From: JAIEPT01 sp038217425
GTDB taxonomy: Bacteria; Planctomycetota; Planctomycetia; Gemmatales; Gemmataceae
DNA length: 64,000 bases
Assembly: GCA_038217425.1 (NCBI GenBank)
Contig: JBBQPM010000004.1
Span: forward strand, 62,001-126,000
Direction: 5' to 3'
The notes beneath the pieces were generated by a model. It worked only from the letters and a program-made list of their open reading frames with translations, was not told where the DNA came from and did not search any database. Positions 1 to 7,675 of this stretch are shown in pieces (position 1 is the stretch's first letter; each line of letters begins with the position of its first letter). The position numbers and the translations under genes were made by a program.

Positions 1-758
1 CGCGCCGCATCGCCCTGCTCGACAACTTCTGCTGGGGCAACACCGATCGGCCCGAGGTGCTCGGCTCACTCGTCCGCGCCGCTCAGGCGTGCCGCGACGT
101 CGCCCTCGCGTTCCAGATGCCCTTTATCTCCGGCAAGGACAGCCTCAAGAACGAGTTCCGCCACGGCGACCAGCTCATCGTGATTCCGCCGACGCTGCTC
201 ATCAGCGCCATGGGGCAAGTTGCCGACGTCCGCCGTTGCGTGTCGATGGACCTCAAGGAGCCGGGCAACGTGCTATTTCTCGTCGGCAAGACGAGCGACG
301 AACTGGCGGGTTCGATCTACCACGCCGTCACCGGGCAAACTGGCGGCAGCGTCCCCACCGTCGATTTGAAGATTGCCCCGGCGATCTTCGCGAAGATGCA
401 CGAGGCGATCGCGACGGGCCTGGTGCGCAGTTGCCACGACGTCAGCGAGGGCGGATTGGCCGTGGCACTCGCGGAGATGGCGTTTGCGGGCAACGTCGGC
501 GCCGACGTCACAAGCCTCGCGGCCCTCGGGTTGCCCGATATGACGGCTTTGTTTAGCGAATCGGCGACGCGCTGGGTCGTCGAAGTTCGGCCCGCGCAGG
601 CGGAGGCGTTCGAAGCGGTGATCGGCGGCCATGCGATGCGACTGGGCCAAACGGTGAAGGAGACGCGGCTACGCATCGCCGGCGCCCAAGGCGACTGGGT
701 CGTGTGGCAAGCGCTCTCCGCCCTCAAGGAAGCCTGGCAGAAGCCGCTCAAGTTCTAG
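1..758 (+). CDS. purL: Phosphoribosylformylglycinamidine synthase, PurL C-terminal part (5' end outside window)
   Basis: This is the C-terminal part of the synthetase subunit of formylglycinamidine ribonucleotide amidotransferase, the fourth step of de novo purine synthesis in the cytoplasm (ATP-dependent conversion of FGAR to FGAM). The reading frame is already open at base 3, so the gene starts before the window. Family motifs are visible: DNFCWGN at the left edge, FISGKDSLKNEF, and SCHDVSEGGLAVALAEMAF of the second AIRS C-terminal domain. The stop is followed at once by a long inverted repeat that probably ends transcription. No other purine gene is nearby. The family assignment is firm; only the missing 5' part limits it. 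Confidence 0.95.
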   Translation, partial: RRIALLDNFCWGNTDRPEVLGSLVRAAQACRDVALAFQMPFISGKDSLKNEFRHGDQLIVIPPTLLISAMGQVADVRRCVSMDLKEPGNVLFLVGKTSDELAGSIYHAVTGQTGGSVPTVDLKIAPAIFAKMHEAIATGLVRSCHDVSEGGLAVALAEMAFAGNVGADVTSLAALGLPDMTALFSESATRWVVEVRPAQAEAFEAVIGGHAMRLGQTVKETRLRIAGAQGDWVVWQALSALKEAWQKPLKF

Positions 759-760
759 CA

Positions 761-865
761 TTTACGGAGCCGCGACCGTTAGGGAGCGGGTCAGTATCCC
801 ACGCAGAGAAATCGAGATATCACGAGAGTTACTGACCCGCTTCCTAACGGGCGCGGCTCCGTAAA
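761..865. repeat. Long inverted repeat, family D copy 1
   Basis: The left arm at 761-796 (TTTACGGAGCCGCGACCGTT and on) is nearly complementary to the right arm at 829-865 (ending GCGCGGCTCCGTAAA), around a centre of about 32 bp. It lies between purL and ndk, which are co-directional. The arm core GAGCCGCGACCGT recurs near 59.7 kb and 60.5 kb. It could act as a bidirectional terminator or be a non-autonomous palindromic element. Confidence 0.8.
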
Positions 866-907
866 ACAATATCATGACGCCAACGATTCCTTCCACGAGA
901 GAACATC

Positions 908-1351
908 ATGCAGCGCACCCTCATTCTTCTGAAACCCGATTGCATTCAGCGCCGGCTCATCGCTCCGGTCACCGATCGCTTCGAACGCAAGGGCCTTCGT
1001 CTCGTTGGCCTCAAGTTGGTCCAGGCAAGCCGCGGTTTGGCGGAGAAGCACTACGCCGTCCATCACGGCAAGCCGTTCTACGAATCGCTGCTCGCGTTCC
1101 TCACCAGCGGACCGACCGTCGCGATGGTATGGGAGGGCCGTGAGGCCGTGGCGGTGGCGCGGAACCTGATCGGCGCCACCGACGGCGCCAAGGCTCCGCC
1201 CGGCACCATTCGCGGCGACTTCGGCATCAGCGTGCAGAACAACCTCATCCACGGCAGCGATAGCGCCGAGAACGCCGCCCTTGAAATCGGCCTGTGGTTT
1301 CAGGCCAGCGAACTCGTCGAATACGGAATTGTCGATCAGGCCTGGCTGTAA
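908..1351 (+). CDS. ndk: Nucleoside diphosphate kinase
   Basis: A 147-residue protein, the normal length for bacterial Ndk, which moves the gamma phosphate of ATP to other NDPs through a phosphohistidine. The N-terminus RTLILLKPDCIQR and the active-site stretch NLIHGSDS (catalytic His inside the NxxHGSD motif) are both present, as is TDGAKAPPGTIRGDFG of the nucleotide-binding Kpn-loop region. The ATG follows a GAGA-type ribosome binding site. It is monocistronic: a hairpin lies upstream and a 93-bp gap separates it from the kinase gene downstream. Confidence 0.97.
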   Translation: MQRTLILLKPDCIQRRLIAPVTDRFERKGLRLVGLKLVQASRGLAEKHYAVHHGKPFYESLLAFLTSGPTVAMVWEGREAVAVARNLIGATDGAKAPPGTIRGDFGISVQNNLIHGSDSAENAALEIGLWFQASELVEYGIVDQAWL

Positions 1352-1444
1352 GCTTCCGGAAATCGTCGTAGTGCGGGCTTCAAACTTGAATGTTAACCGT
1401 GTACCATGGGAGAGAACTCCAGGGGTCGAATTCAGGGGACGTCC

Positions 1445-3655
1445 ATGTCGAGGCTCGCAAAACTGGCCGAACTTATCGAGCGGTGGAAAGAAGCGCGCGA
1501 GTGCGGTCGAAGTCTGACCTCGCGCGAACTTTGCCCCGACGACGAGGAATTGGCCCGGGAACTCGAGCGTCAAATCAAGATCGAAAGCGGATCCGAAAAG
1601 CAGTACGAAACCGACGACCAGACCGCGCGGACGCGCCGCGAAGAGACGCCCGACGACGTCCTCGGCAATGACACGCCGATCCTCATGCAGACGGATTTCG
1701 AGAGCATACGCCTGCACGCCAAGGGGGGCCTCGGCATCGTCTACGTCGCCACCGATGTCCAGTTGCATCGCGAAGTGGCCGTCAAGTTCATGAAGGAGCG
1801 CGGCGACGAGACGGCGGAGGTGCGTGCCGAACTGGTACGCGAAGCGGAAGTCACCGGCAAGCTCGAACATCCGGGCGTCGTGCCGGTGTACGGTCTCGGT
1901 CACCGCGAAGACGGCCAACCTTTCTACGTCATGCGTTTCATCCAGGGGGAATCGCTCGAAGCCGCGATCGGGCAATTTCATCGCGGGCGGAGCAAAGCCT
2001 CGTCCGACGGCGAACGCAACCTCGAGTTCCGCAGCCTTCTCAGCCGCTTTACGACCGTCTGCTACACCGTCGCCTACGCCCACAATCGCGGCATCATCCA
2101 TCGCGACATCAAGCCCGACAACATCATGCTCGGCAAGTACGGCGAAACCCTACTCGTCGACTGGGGCCTGGCCATGCCGGTCGATCGCGATCAGCAAGCC
2201 CGCGCCAGCGGCGAGAAGACGCTCCTGCTCAGAGCCCCCAGCCTGAGCGGCAACTCTTCCGGCGTGCCGATCGGTACTCCCGCGTACATGAGCCCCGAAC
2301 AGGCGACCGCGTCCGAGAAGCTCACCCCGGCCACGGACGTCTACAGCCTTGGGGCCACGCTCTACAAGCTCCTCACCGGCGAGGCGCCCGGCAAAGGCAA
2401 GGACGTCCACGAAGTGTGCCGGCGCGTACGCAACGGCGAATTCGAACCTCCCGAGAAAGTGCAGTCGAACGTACCCAGGGCGCTGGCGGCGATTTGCGTC
2501 AAGGCGATGGCGCTGCGTCCCAAAGATCGTTACGCCGGGCCGCTGGAGATGGCGAGCGACATCGAAAATTGGCTCGCGGACGAACCGGTCTCGGTTCTCC
2601 CCGAAGGCCGAACGAGCCAGCTGGCGCGCTGGTCGCGCCGCCATCGCGGCATTGCGCTGGCGCTGGCCGCGGGCTTGGCGGCGTCGTTGCTGATCGCCGT
2701 CGTCTCCGCGATCTGGCTGGGGCGGGTTGCCCAGGGCGAACGTCATGCCCGCGAGGATAGCCTCCGCTTCGCCGCCAAGTTCGTCGCCCGCACGATGGCC
2801 GGCGAGATCGACCTGCGCTGGCGCATTCTCGAGGCCGAGGCTTCCGATCCGAAACTCATCGAACTCGTGCAAACTGCCAATGCGAACCCGGACGAGGCGA
2901 ACTGGAAACCGGTTCAGGATTGGCTCAATGACAAGTACATCACGCATCAAAATGAAGCCAAGTCCAGCGCCTGGTTCATCGACGACCGCCACGGCACGCT
3001 CATCGCGATCTCGGGGCTCACGGACGCTCGCTACAAAAACCTGATTGGCAAGAACCTCGCTTACCGCGATTATTTTCATGGGCAGGGCAAAGAACTCGAT
3101 CCCAACACGACCGAGAAGATCAAGCCGCTCACGAAGCCGTACCGGTCGACGGTCTTTCGCAGCAAGGCGAGCAACAAGTTGAAGGTCGCGTTCTGCGTGC
3201 CGATTCGCAAGAATCGCGATGCGACAGGCGAGGTCATCGGCGTCTTCGCGATGACGGTCGACTTGGGAACGTTCGCGACTCTGGAGACTCCGCTGGGCGC
3301 CGATCAAATTGCCGTGCTCGTGGACACGCGCTCCGACTGGATCGACGAAGACAAGAAAGAACGGACCGGCCTGATCTTGCACCATCCCCACTGGCCCGAC
3401 GACGGGGAGACCATCAAGAATTACCGCATTGACGAGGCGCTCTTGAGCCGATTGACGAAGCTGCGTGCGAAAGTGGTGGCGAAGGGGGCGTCGAAGATAA
3501 GCCAGGCGGAAAGCATGGAGATGTCGTACGTCGATCCGGTTCCGGACGCCGCGAAAGGGGTGGGTCGCTGGACCGCGGCATTCGAGCCGATCTTTGTGAA
3601 CCGCGACGACGCGCGCGATACGGGCTGGATCGTCATCGTGCAGGCGAAGCAATAA
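1445..3655 (+). CDS. Membrane Ser/Thr protein kinase with extracytoplasmic Cache sensor domain
   Basis: A Hanks-type kinase of 736 residues. The cytoplasmic kinase has a glycine loop AKGGLGIVY, the ATP lysine in VAVKFM (about K114), HRDIKPDN (catalytic D about 221), DWG in place of DFG (D about 239) and GTPAYMSPEQ. One membrane helix follows at about 402-425. The rest (about 430-730) resembles a dCache sensor: IDDRHGTLIAISG, GKNLAYRDYFHGQ and VIGVFAMTVDLG are typical. It is therefore a one-protein receptor kinase that should sense a small ligand outside the cytoplasm and phosphorylate Ser/Thr inside; the ligand cannot be told from sequence. I chose the ATG at 1445, preceded by AGGGGACGTCC, over the in-frame ATG at 1406. 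No partner phosphatase or response gene is adjacent. Confidence 0.88.
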   Translation: MSRLAKLAELIERWKEARECGRSLTSRELCPDDEELARELERQIKIESGSEKQYETDDQTARTRREETPDDVLGNDTPILMQTDFESIRLHAKGGLGIVYVATDVQLHREVAVKFMKERGDETAEVRAELVREAEVTGKLEHPGVVPVYGLGHREDGQPFYVMRFIQGESLEAAIGQFHRGRSKASSDGERNLEFRSLLSRFTTVCYTVAYAHNRGIIHRDIKPDNIMLGKYGETLLVDWGLAMPVDRDQQARASGEKTLLLRAPSLSGNSSGVPIGTPAYMSPEQATASEKLTPATDVYSLGATLYKLLTGEAPGKGKDVHEVCRRVRNGEFEPPEKVQSNVPRALAAICVKAMALRPKDRYAGPLEMASDIENWLADEPVSVLPEGRTSQLARWSRRHRGIALALAAGLAASLLIAVVSAIWLGRVAQGERHAREDSLRFAAKFVARTMAGEIDLRWRILEAEASDPKLIELVQTANANPDEANWKPVQDWLNDKYITHQNEAKSSAWFIDDRHGTLIAISGLTDARYKNLIGKNLAYRDYFHGQGKELDPNTTEKIKPLTKPYRSTVFRSKASNKLKVAFCVPIRKNRDATGEVIGVFAMTVDLGTFATLETPLGADQIAVLVDTRSDWIDEDKKERTGLILHHPHWPDDGETIKNYRIDEALLSRLTKLRAKVVAKGASKISQAESMEMSYVDPVPDAAKGVGRWTAAFEPIFVNRDDARDTGWIVIVQAKQ

Positions 3656-3662
3656 TCGACGC

Positions 3663-3756
3663 AAAAGCCCAGTGGGTGAGGTACTCCGAACCCCTGGGAT
3701 GTGAGTTGCAGCCGATGAAACCCAGGGGCTCGGAGTACCTCGCCCGCTGGGCTTTT
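3663..3756. repeat. Palindromic repeat, family A copy 1
   Basis: Arms of about 32 nt: GCCCAGTGGGTGAGGTACTC on the left and its near complement ending ACCTCGCCCGCTGGGC on the right, with AAAA before and TTTT after. It sits between two convergent genes, where it could terminate both. Nearly the same element occurs at 7478-7570 and 27604-27694. Confidence 0.9.
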
Positions 3757-3765
3757 CAGAGTCGA

Positions 3766-3990
3766 CTACGCCGACGGACGGACGTAATTGAACGCGGTGA
3801 TGACCTCGTAGAGGTCGGACGTGATTTGAACCTCGTCGTCGAGGAAATCTTGGAGCCAAAGGTAGTTGTTTCGTTTGGCGGTCGCCAGGAGCGGTAAGAG
3901 ATCGCGTAGACTGACGCGGATCGACGGATCCTGAGCGGGACTGACGTTGAGTTGGAGCGATTCAGGGTAGACGCGAAGGTGCGCAGCCAT
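3766..3990 (-). CDS. Small conserved-looking hypothetical protein
   Basis: A 74-residue protein that I do not recognise. It starts MAAHLRVYPESLQLNV and ends AFNYVRPSA; it is soluble, slightly acidic, without a signal peptide or cysteine motif, and looks like a small alpha/beta domain (segments SLRDLLPLLATAKRNNYLWL and DEVQITSDLYEVIT). The ATG at 3990 follows GGGAGGATCTACATTCC, a good Shine-Dalgarno; a TTG start at 4017 is also possible. It is convergent with the kinase gene, with a family A hairpin between them, and divergent from gpsA. Confidence 0.55.
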   Translation of the reverse strand: MAAHLRVYPESLQLNVSPAQDPSIRVSLRDLLPLLATAKRNNYLWLQDFLDDEVQITSDLYEVITAFNYVRPSA

Positions 3991-4199
3991 GGAATGTAGA
4001 TCCTCCCTGCAAGACAAACTTAGCCTCGGGCCAATTCACGCGGGGCCGATTCGTATCCGAGGCCTTCCCCCAACCAGTTATCGGCCGAACCGGCGGACAA
4101 CTTGCCTCGTTTTTCGCAGCGACTCGGCAGCGGCGCCGAAGGGGCTTCCTTTCTGAGGATTGAGAAAATGAGGCAAGCTTCGCATTCTGGGCAGACTCC

Positions 4200-5201
4200 A
4201 TGAGCCAAACGTTCACCGTCCTCGGCGCCGGCGGTTGGGGCACGGCCGTCGCCCTCGTCCTGGCCAACAACCCCCGGCAACGCGTCGCCCTCTGGAGCGC
4301 CCGGCCCCGCGAAGCCGAGGAACTCCAGCGCCAACGCGAGAACGTCCGCTACCTTCCCGGCGTGCCGCTCCCCGAAAGCATCCGCCTGACGTCCGACCTG
4401 GGCGTCGCCTTGGCCGGGACCAATCTCATCATCGTCGCCATCCCGACCATCTACCTGAGACCGACGCTCCTGCGCATCGCGCCGGAACTGCCGGCGGGGG
4501 TGCCGATGCTCAGCCTGACCAAGGGAGTCGAGATCGCCACGTTTCGCCGACCGACCGAGATCCTCGCGGAACTCACCGGACCGCGCCCGCTCGCCGTATT
4601 GAGCGGCCCGAGCCATGCGGAGGAAGTCGCACGCGGCATGCCGACCACGGTCGTGGCAGGGAGCCGGGATCTGGATCTCGCGCGCCAGGTTCAGCAGGCG
4701 TTCACCACGCACTGGTTTCGCGTCTACACCAATCTCGACGTGATCGGCGTCGAGTTGGGGGGCGCCCTCAAGAACGTTATCGGCATCGCCGGCGGCATCT
4801 GCGACGGCCTGGGCCTGGGCGACAATGCCAAGTCCGCGCTGCTCACGCGCGGCCTCGCCGAGATCGCACGCTTCGGCGTTGCCCTCGGCGCCGAGGCGCA
4901 GACCTTCTGGGGCATCGCCGGCATGGGCGATCTCATCACCACCTGCATCAGCAAGCATGGCCGAAATCGGCAGGTCGGCCTGCGCCTCGCCCAGGGCGAA
5001 AAGCCCGCGGACATCCTGGGCTCCATGAACATGGTGGCAGAGGGAGTCTTCACGGCCCGGAGCGTACACGAGCGATCGGTCCAGATGGGGATCCCGATGC
5101 CGATCGCGAGCGAGGTCTACCGCGTCCTGTACGAGAACAAGGATCCGCGCGAAGCGGTGCAGGATCTGCTAGGCCGCACGCCGCGCGGCGAAGATCGCTA
5201 G
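4200..5201 (+). CDS. gpsA: Glycerol-3-phosphate dehydrogenase [NAD(P)+]
   Basis: A cytoplasmic oxidoreductase of 333 residues that reduces dihydroxyacetone phosphate to sn-glycerol-3-phosphate for phospholipid synthesis. The N-terminal Rossmann loop GAGGWGTAVA, the family motif LSGPSHAEEVARG, and GGALKNVIGIAGGICDGL with NAKSALLTRGL (the substrate-binding lysine and C-terminal helical domain) are all present in order. The length matches E. coli GpsA. The ATG at 4200 is the natural start just before the Rossmann fold. The next gene (sugar transferase) begins 122 bp downstream with a possible promoter of its own, so co-transcription is not assured. Confidence 0.96.
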   Translation: MSQTFTVLGAGGWGTAVALVLANNPRQRVALWSARPREAEELQRQRENVRYLPGVPLPESIRLTSDLGVALAGTNLIIVAIPTIYLRPTLLRIAPELPAGVPMLSLTKGVEIATFRRPTEILAELTGPRPLAVLSGPSHAEEVARGMPTTVVAGSRDLDLARQVQQAFTTHWFRVYTNLDVIGVELGGALKNVIGIAGGICDGLGLGDNAKSALLTRGLAEIARFGVALGAEAQTFWGIAGMGDLITTCISKHGRNRQVGLRLAQGEKPADILGSMNMVAEGVFTARSVHERSVQMGIPMPIASEVYRVLYENKDPREAVQDLLGRTPRGEDR

Positions 5202-5243
5202 TCATCCCATTTCCCCCAACCCGCACGGTCCGCGTCCTTCGCC

Positions 5244-5273
5244 TTGACACCATTTATCGGGCTGTGGTACAGA
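5244..5273 (+). promoter_or_regulatory. Candidate sigma70-type promoter of the sugar transferase gene
   Basis: TTGACA at 5244-5249, an 18-bp spacer, then TACAGA at 5268-5273, about 50 bp before the ATG at 5324. The -35 box is perfect and the -10 box poor. Confidence 0.3.
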
Positions 5274-5323
5274 CTCGGCAGCCAAGAGTCGGAGACTCAC
5301 CCGCCAACGTACGGGGCCTTGCG

Positions 5324-6718
5324 ATGATCGCACAGAAAAGTCAGCTCATTTGCTACTGGTTCCGCTTCTGGGATCTGGTCGTCACCGCGCTCGCGTGGTT
5401 GCTCGCATATTTCGTGCGGGTCGAATCGGGCTGGATTCCGCTGGAGAAGGGAGCGCCGACGTTCGCCGACTGCACCGCCGGGCTGCCGATGGTGTTGATC
5501 CTGGCCGCCCTGGTGTACCACTTTACGGGACAGTACCACATCACTCGTTTCCGCCGGCTCCGCGAGGAGATCGCCGCCGTGTTCAAGGGCGCCGGGCTCA
5601 TGGTCCTCATGGTCATCGCCGCGACGTTCAGCCTGCAGCACAAGTACGAATCTCGTCTCATCTTCTTTCTCTTCTTCGTCATCACGCTGACGCTGATCTC
5701 CGGGGCGAGGCGTCTCACGTGGTCGGCGGTGCGCTGGCTGAGGCGGCGCGGCTACAACCAGACCTTCTGCATCATCGTCGGCGCCGGCCGGGTCGCGCGC
5801 AAGACCGCCCGCGCCCTGCGTCAGTCCGCCTGGATGGGCATCAAGAACGTCGGCTTCGTCGAAGACAAGCCGAGCCGCTGGACCGACGACCTCGACATCC
5901 TCGGCGCCCCCGCCGACCTCCCCCGGCTCATCGAAAAATACCATGTCTCGCACGTCTTCATCTCGCTGCCGATGAACCGCTACCAGGAAGCTCGTAAGGT
6001 CTACGACATCCTGTCGCACACCTACGTCGACGTTCGGCTCGTCGCCGACATCCCCGACCTCGCCGGCCTCAACTTGACCACGACCAATCTCGACGGCTTG
6101 CCGATCATCGGCCTGCGCGAGAGCCCGTACTTCGGCGCTAACATTGTCGTGAAGCGGAGCATGGACGTCGCCCTGTCGCTGTGCGCGATCGTGCTGCTGG
6201 CGCCCCTCATGCTGCTGATCGCCGCGCTCGTGAAGCTGACCAGTCCCGGGCCGATCTTTTACCGCCAGGAACGCTGCGGCCTCAACGGGAAATCGTTCCC
6301 GATGCTCAAGTTTCGCAGCATGCGCGTCGACGCCGAGGTGCAATCGGGCGCCGTCTGGGCGGTCAAGGACGATCCGCGCAAGACCCGGCTCGGCTCCTTC
6401 CTACGCAAGACGAGCCTGGACGAGCTGCCGCAACTTTTCAATGTGCTGTGGGGCGACATGAGTCTGGTGGGCCCGCGGCCCGAACGGCCGGTGTTCATTC
6501 AGCAGTTTGCCCGGACCATCCCGAACTACCAGGCCCGCCACGTCGTCAAGGCCGGCATCACCGGCTGGGCTCAGGTGCACGGCTGGCGCGGCAACACGTC
6601 GCTGCGAAAACGCATCCAGTTCGATCTTTACTACATCACGCACTGGACCCCGTGGCTCGACCTGCGCATCCTGTGGCTCACCGTCTGGCACGGCCTGGTC
6701 AACCGCAACGCGTATTAG
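5324..6718 (+). CDS. Polyprenyl-phosphate sugar phosphotransferase (WcaJ/EPS family)
   Basis: A membrane protein of 464 residues that should transfer a hexose-1-phosphate onto undecaprenyl phosphate, the first step of exopolysaccharide or capsule repeat synthesis. Four or five N-terminal membrane helices (about 12-125) are followed by a CoA-binding-like Rossmann segment (CIIVGAGRVARKTA) and a C-terminal bacterial sugar transferase domain with KRSMDVALSL, FYRQERCGLNGK, FPMLKFRSMR, RKTSLDELPQLFNVL, GDMSLVGPRPERP and AGITGWAQVHGWRG. The order and length match the exopolysaccharide glycosylphosphotransferase family. The frame is open far upstream, but the ATG at 5324 directly precedes the first helix. 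No other polysaccharide gene is adjacent, so the product is unknown. Confidence 0.92.
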   Translation: MIAQKSQLICYWFRFWDLVVTALAWLLAYFVRVESGWIPLEKGAPTFADCTAGLPMVLILAALVYHFTGQYHITRFRRLREEIAAVFKGAGLMVLMVIAATFSLQHKYESRLIFFLFFVITLTLISGARRLTWSAVRWLRRRGYNQTFCIIVGAGRVARKTARALRQSAWMGIKNVGFVEDKPSRWTDDLDILGAPADLPRLIEKYHVSHVFISLPMNRYQEARKVYDILSHTYVDVRLVADIPDLAGLNLTTTNLDGLPIIGLRESPYFGANIVVKRSMDVALSLCAIVLLAPLMLLIAALVKLTSPGPIFYRQERCGLNGKSFPMLKFRSMRVDAEVQSGAVWAVKDDPRKTRLGSFLRKTSLDELPQLFNVLWGDMSLVGPRPERPVFIQQFARTIPNYQARHVVKAGITGWAQVHGWRGNTSLRKRIQFDLYYITHWTPWLDLRILWLTVWHGLVNRNAY

Positions 6719-6864
6719 AGCGGTTTGCGTTTGTATTGCACATCCGTCACGGCGAGCCGGGTCGCGTCAGCGCCCGGAGTACAGGTGGATTGTAAGTTCT
6801 CGGCACTCCGGACGCTAACGCGACCCGGCTCGCCATATGCATTGCAAACGTGAGTCGCTCTAAA
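6715..6864. repeat. Long intergenic inverted repeat (about 150 bp)
   Basis: Nested arms: outer TTAGAGCG and TTTGCGTTTGTATTGCA pair with TGCATTGCAAACG and CGCTCTAAA; inner GGCGAGCCGGGTCGCGT (from 6751) pairs with ACGCGACCCGGCTCGCC (ending 6834). It lies between the convergent sugar transferase and feoA genes and touches both stop codons. It is probably a bidirectional terminator or a palindromic element; I see no second copy in this window. Confidence 0.8.
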
Positions 6865-7087
6865 CAATCTCGACGCCGACACGCTCCGCTTCGCTGCGCC
6901 GCAAACTCAGGCGGTAGTCGAGCACGTGGATCTCCATGGGATCGCCGAGCGGGGCGAAGCCGATCACTTCGATTTCCTCGCCTTCGAGCAGGCCCATTTC
7001 GAGCAGGCGCTGCATGATGGCGTCGTCCCCCTGGATCGCGACGATTCGGCCGCGCTGGCCGACGGTAAGTTGATCGAGCGTCGGCAT
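6860..7087 (-). CDS. feoA: FeoA-domain protein (second of a tandem pair)
   Basis: A 75-residue SH3-like FeoA domain protein, a small cytoplasmic partner of the ferrous iron permease FeoB. Family features: a start MPTLDQLTVGQRGRIVAI, the conserved MQRLLEMGLLEGEEIEVIG, and FAPLGDPMEIHVLDYRLSLR. The ATG at 7087 is preceded by GGGAGAACGTTGAG; it lies 1 bp after the stop of the other FeoA gene, so the two are translationally coupled. No feoB follows; the genes end at a long hairpin. Confidence 0.85.
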   Translation of the reverse strand: MPTLDQLTVGQRGRIVAIQGDDAIMQRLLEMGLLEGEEIEVIGFAPLGDPMEIHVLDYRLSLRRSEAERVGVEIV

Positions 7088-7088
7088 C

Positions 7089-7349
7089 TCAACGTTCTCC
7101 CGGTAAAACACGAACCAAGATTTGCTGCGTGGCGTCGCCGCGTAGCGAGAGGCGGGCGTCGCCGACTTCGAGCAAACAGGGACTCCCCGGTTGCAGCACG
7201 CGCAAGCGCGTGCCGATGCGCAGCCCGAGTTCCGCGAGGCGCGCCACCCAGCCCGGTTCGCCCGTAACCTCGGCGACGTCGGCCCATTCGCCGCGCTGCA
7301 GATATTCCAGAGGGAGCAGATCGTCCAAGGCAGGTACGCTCGTCGTCAA
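7089..7349 (-). CDS. feoA: FeoA-domain protein (first of a tandem pair)
   Basis: An 86-residue protein with the FeoA/SH3-like pattern: a longer N-terminal lead (LLPLEYLQRGEWADVAEVTG), then WVARLAELGLRIGTRLRVLQ and LEVGDARLSLRGDATQQILV. This is the same fold as its downstream neighbour but clearly diverged from it. The start appears to be TTG at 7349, with AGGAA upstream; no ATG or GTG lies in the N-terminal part. The pair probably act together in ferrous iron uptake, possibly as the two halves of a FeoA heterodimer (inference). Confidence 0.75.
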   Translation of the reverse strand: MTTSVPALDDLLPLEYLQRGEWADVAEVTGEPGWVARLAELGLRIGTRLRVLQPGSPCLLEVGDARLSLRGDATQQILVRVLPGER

Positions 7350-7675
7350 TGAGGTAAACGGTTCCTGAAGCTCTACAATTCCGCTGGATCGGATTCAATG
7401 GTTAGAGGGGCGGGAATGGAACCCCTCGCGTTGACTCCGTTAAACGTAGGACCCGCGTCTTCAGCAATTATATCGACAAGCCCAACGGGTGAGGTACTCC
7501 GAACCCTTGGGTTATAGCGGCCCGCGTGGGTCCATCCCAGGGGTGCGGAGTACCTCACCCACTGGGCTTTCTGGGTTCCGGTTTCTCTCCGCTCCTTGTG
7601 AACTCGTTAACAAAACGGTACGTTAATAGGATCGCGAGAGATACATCCCCATTCGGTCACGAAGGACCACGCACC
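7350..7675. other. Divergent intergenic region of 326 bp
   Basis: It separates feoA (minus) from the TPR lipoprotein (plus). It holds the family A repeat copy 2 and, at 7399-7460 on the minus strand, a sequence resembling the 3' part of a tRNA (GGGGTTCCATTCCCG with CCCCTCTAACCA) with no matching 5' half. No supported coding gene is seen. Confidence 0.5.
7478..7570. repeat. Palindromic repeat, family A copy 2
   Basis: AAGCCCAACGGGTGAGGTAC at the left pairs with GTACCTCACCCACTGGGCTT at the right, around a GC-rich centre that differs from the other copies. It lies in a divergent region, where a terminator would have no obvious job, about 106 bp before the lipoprotein start. Confidence 0.9.

Noticed and set aside
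872..2101. 409-codon open frame on the minus strand
   Set aside because: It lies opposite ndk and the kinase, both well supported; composition is typical of the antisense of a high-GC gene.
2150..3859. 569-codon open frame on the minus strand
   Set aside because: Antisense of the Cache kinase, Arg/Asp-rich, no motif.
4235..5323. N-terminal extension of the sugar transferase frame through gpsA
   Set aside because: The stretch lies out of frame over gpsA and is Arg/Pro-rich; the membrane protein starts properly at ATG 5324.
7399..7460. tRNA-like 3' half on the minus strand (GGGGTTCCATTCCCG, CCCCTCTAACCA)
   Set aside because: The T-stem pairs poorly, no complementary 5' acceptor strand or anticodon arm is found within 100 bp upstream, and the region is taken up by a family A repeat. 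At most a fragment.
7373..7558. Open frame beginning MRYSAPLG on the minus strand
   Set aside because: It is translated palindrome. The same MRYSxPLG peptide arises from each family A copy (also at 3676 and 27615), so it reflects the repeat, not a gene family.
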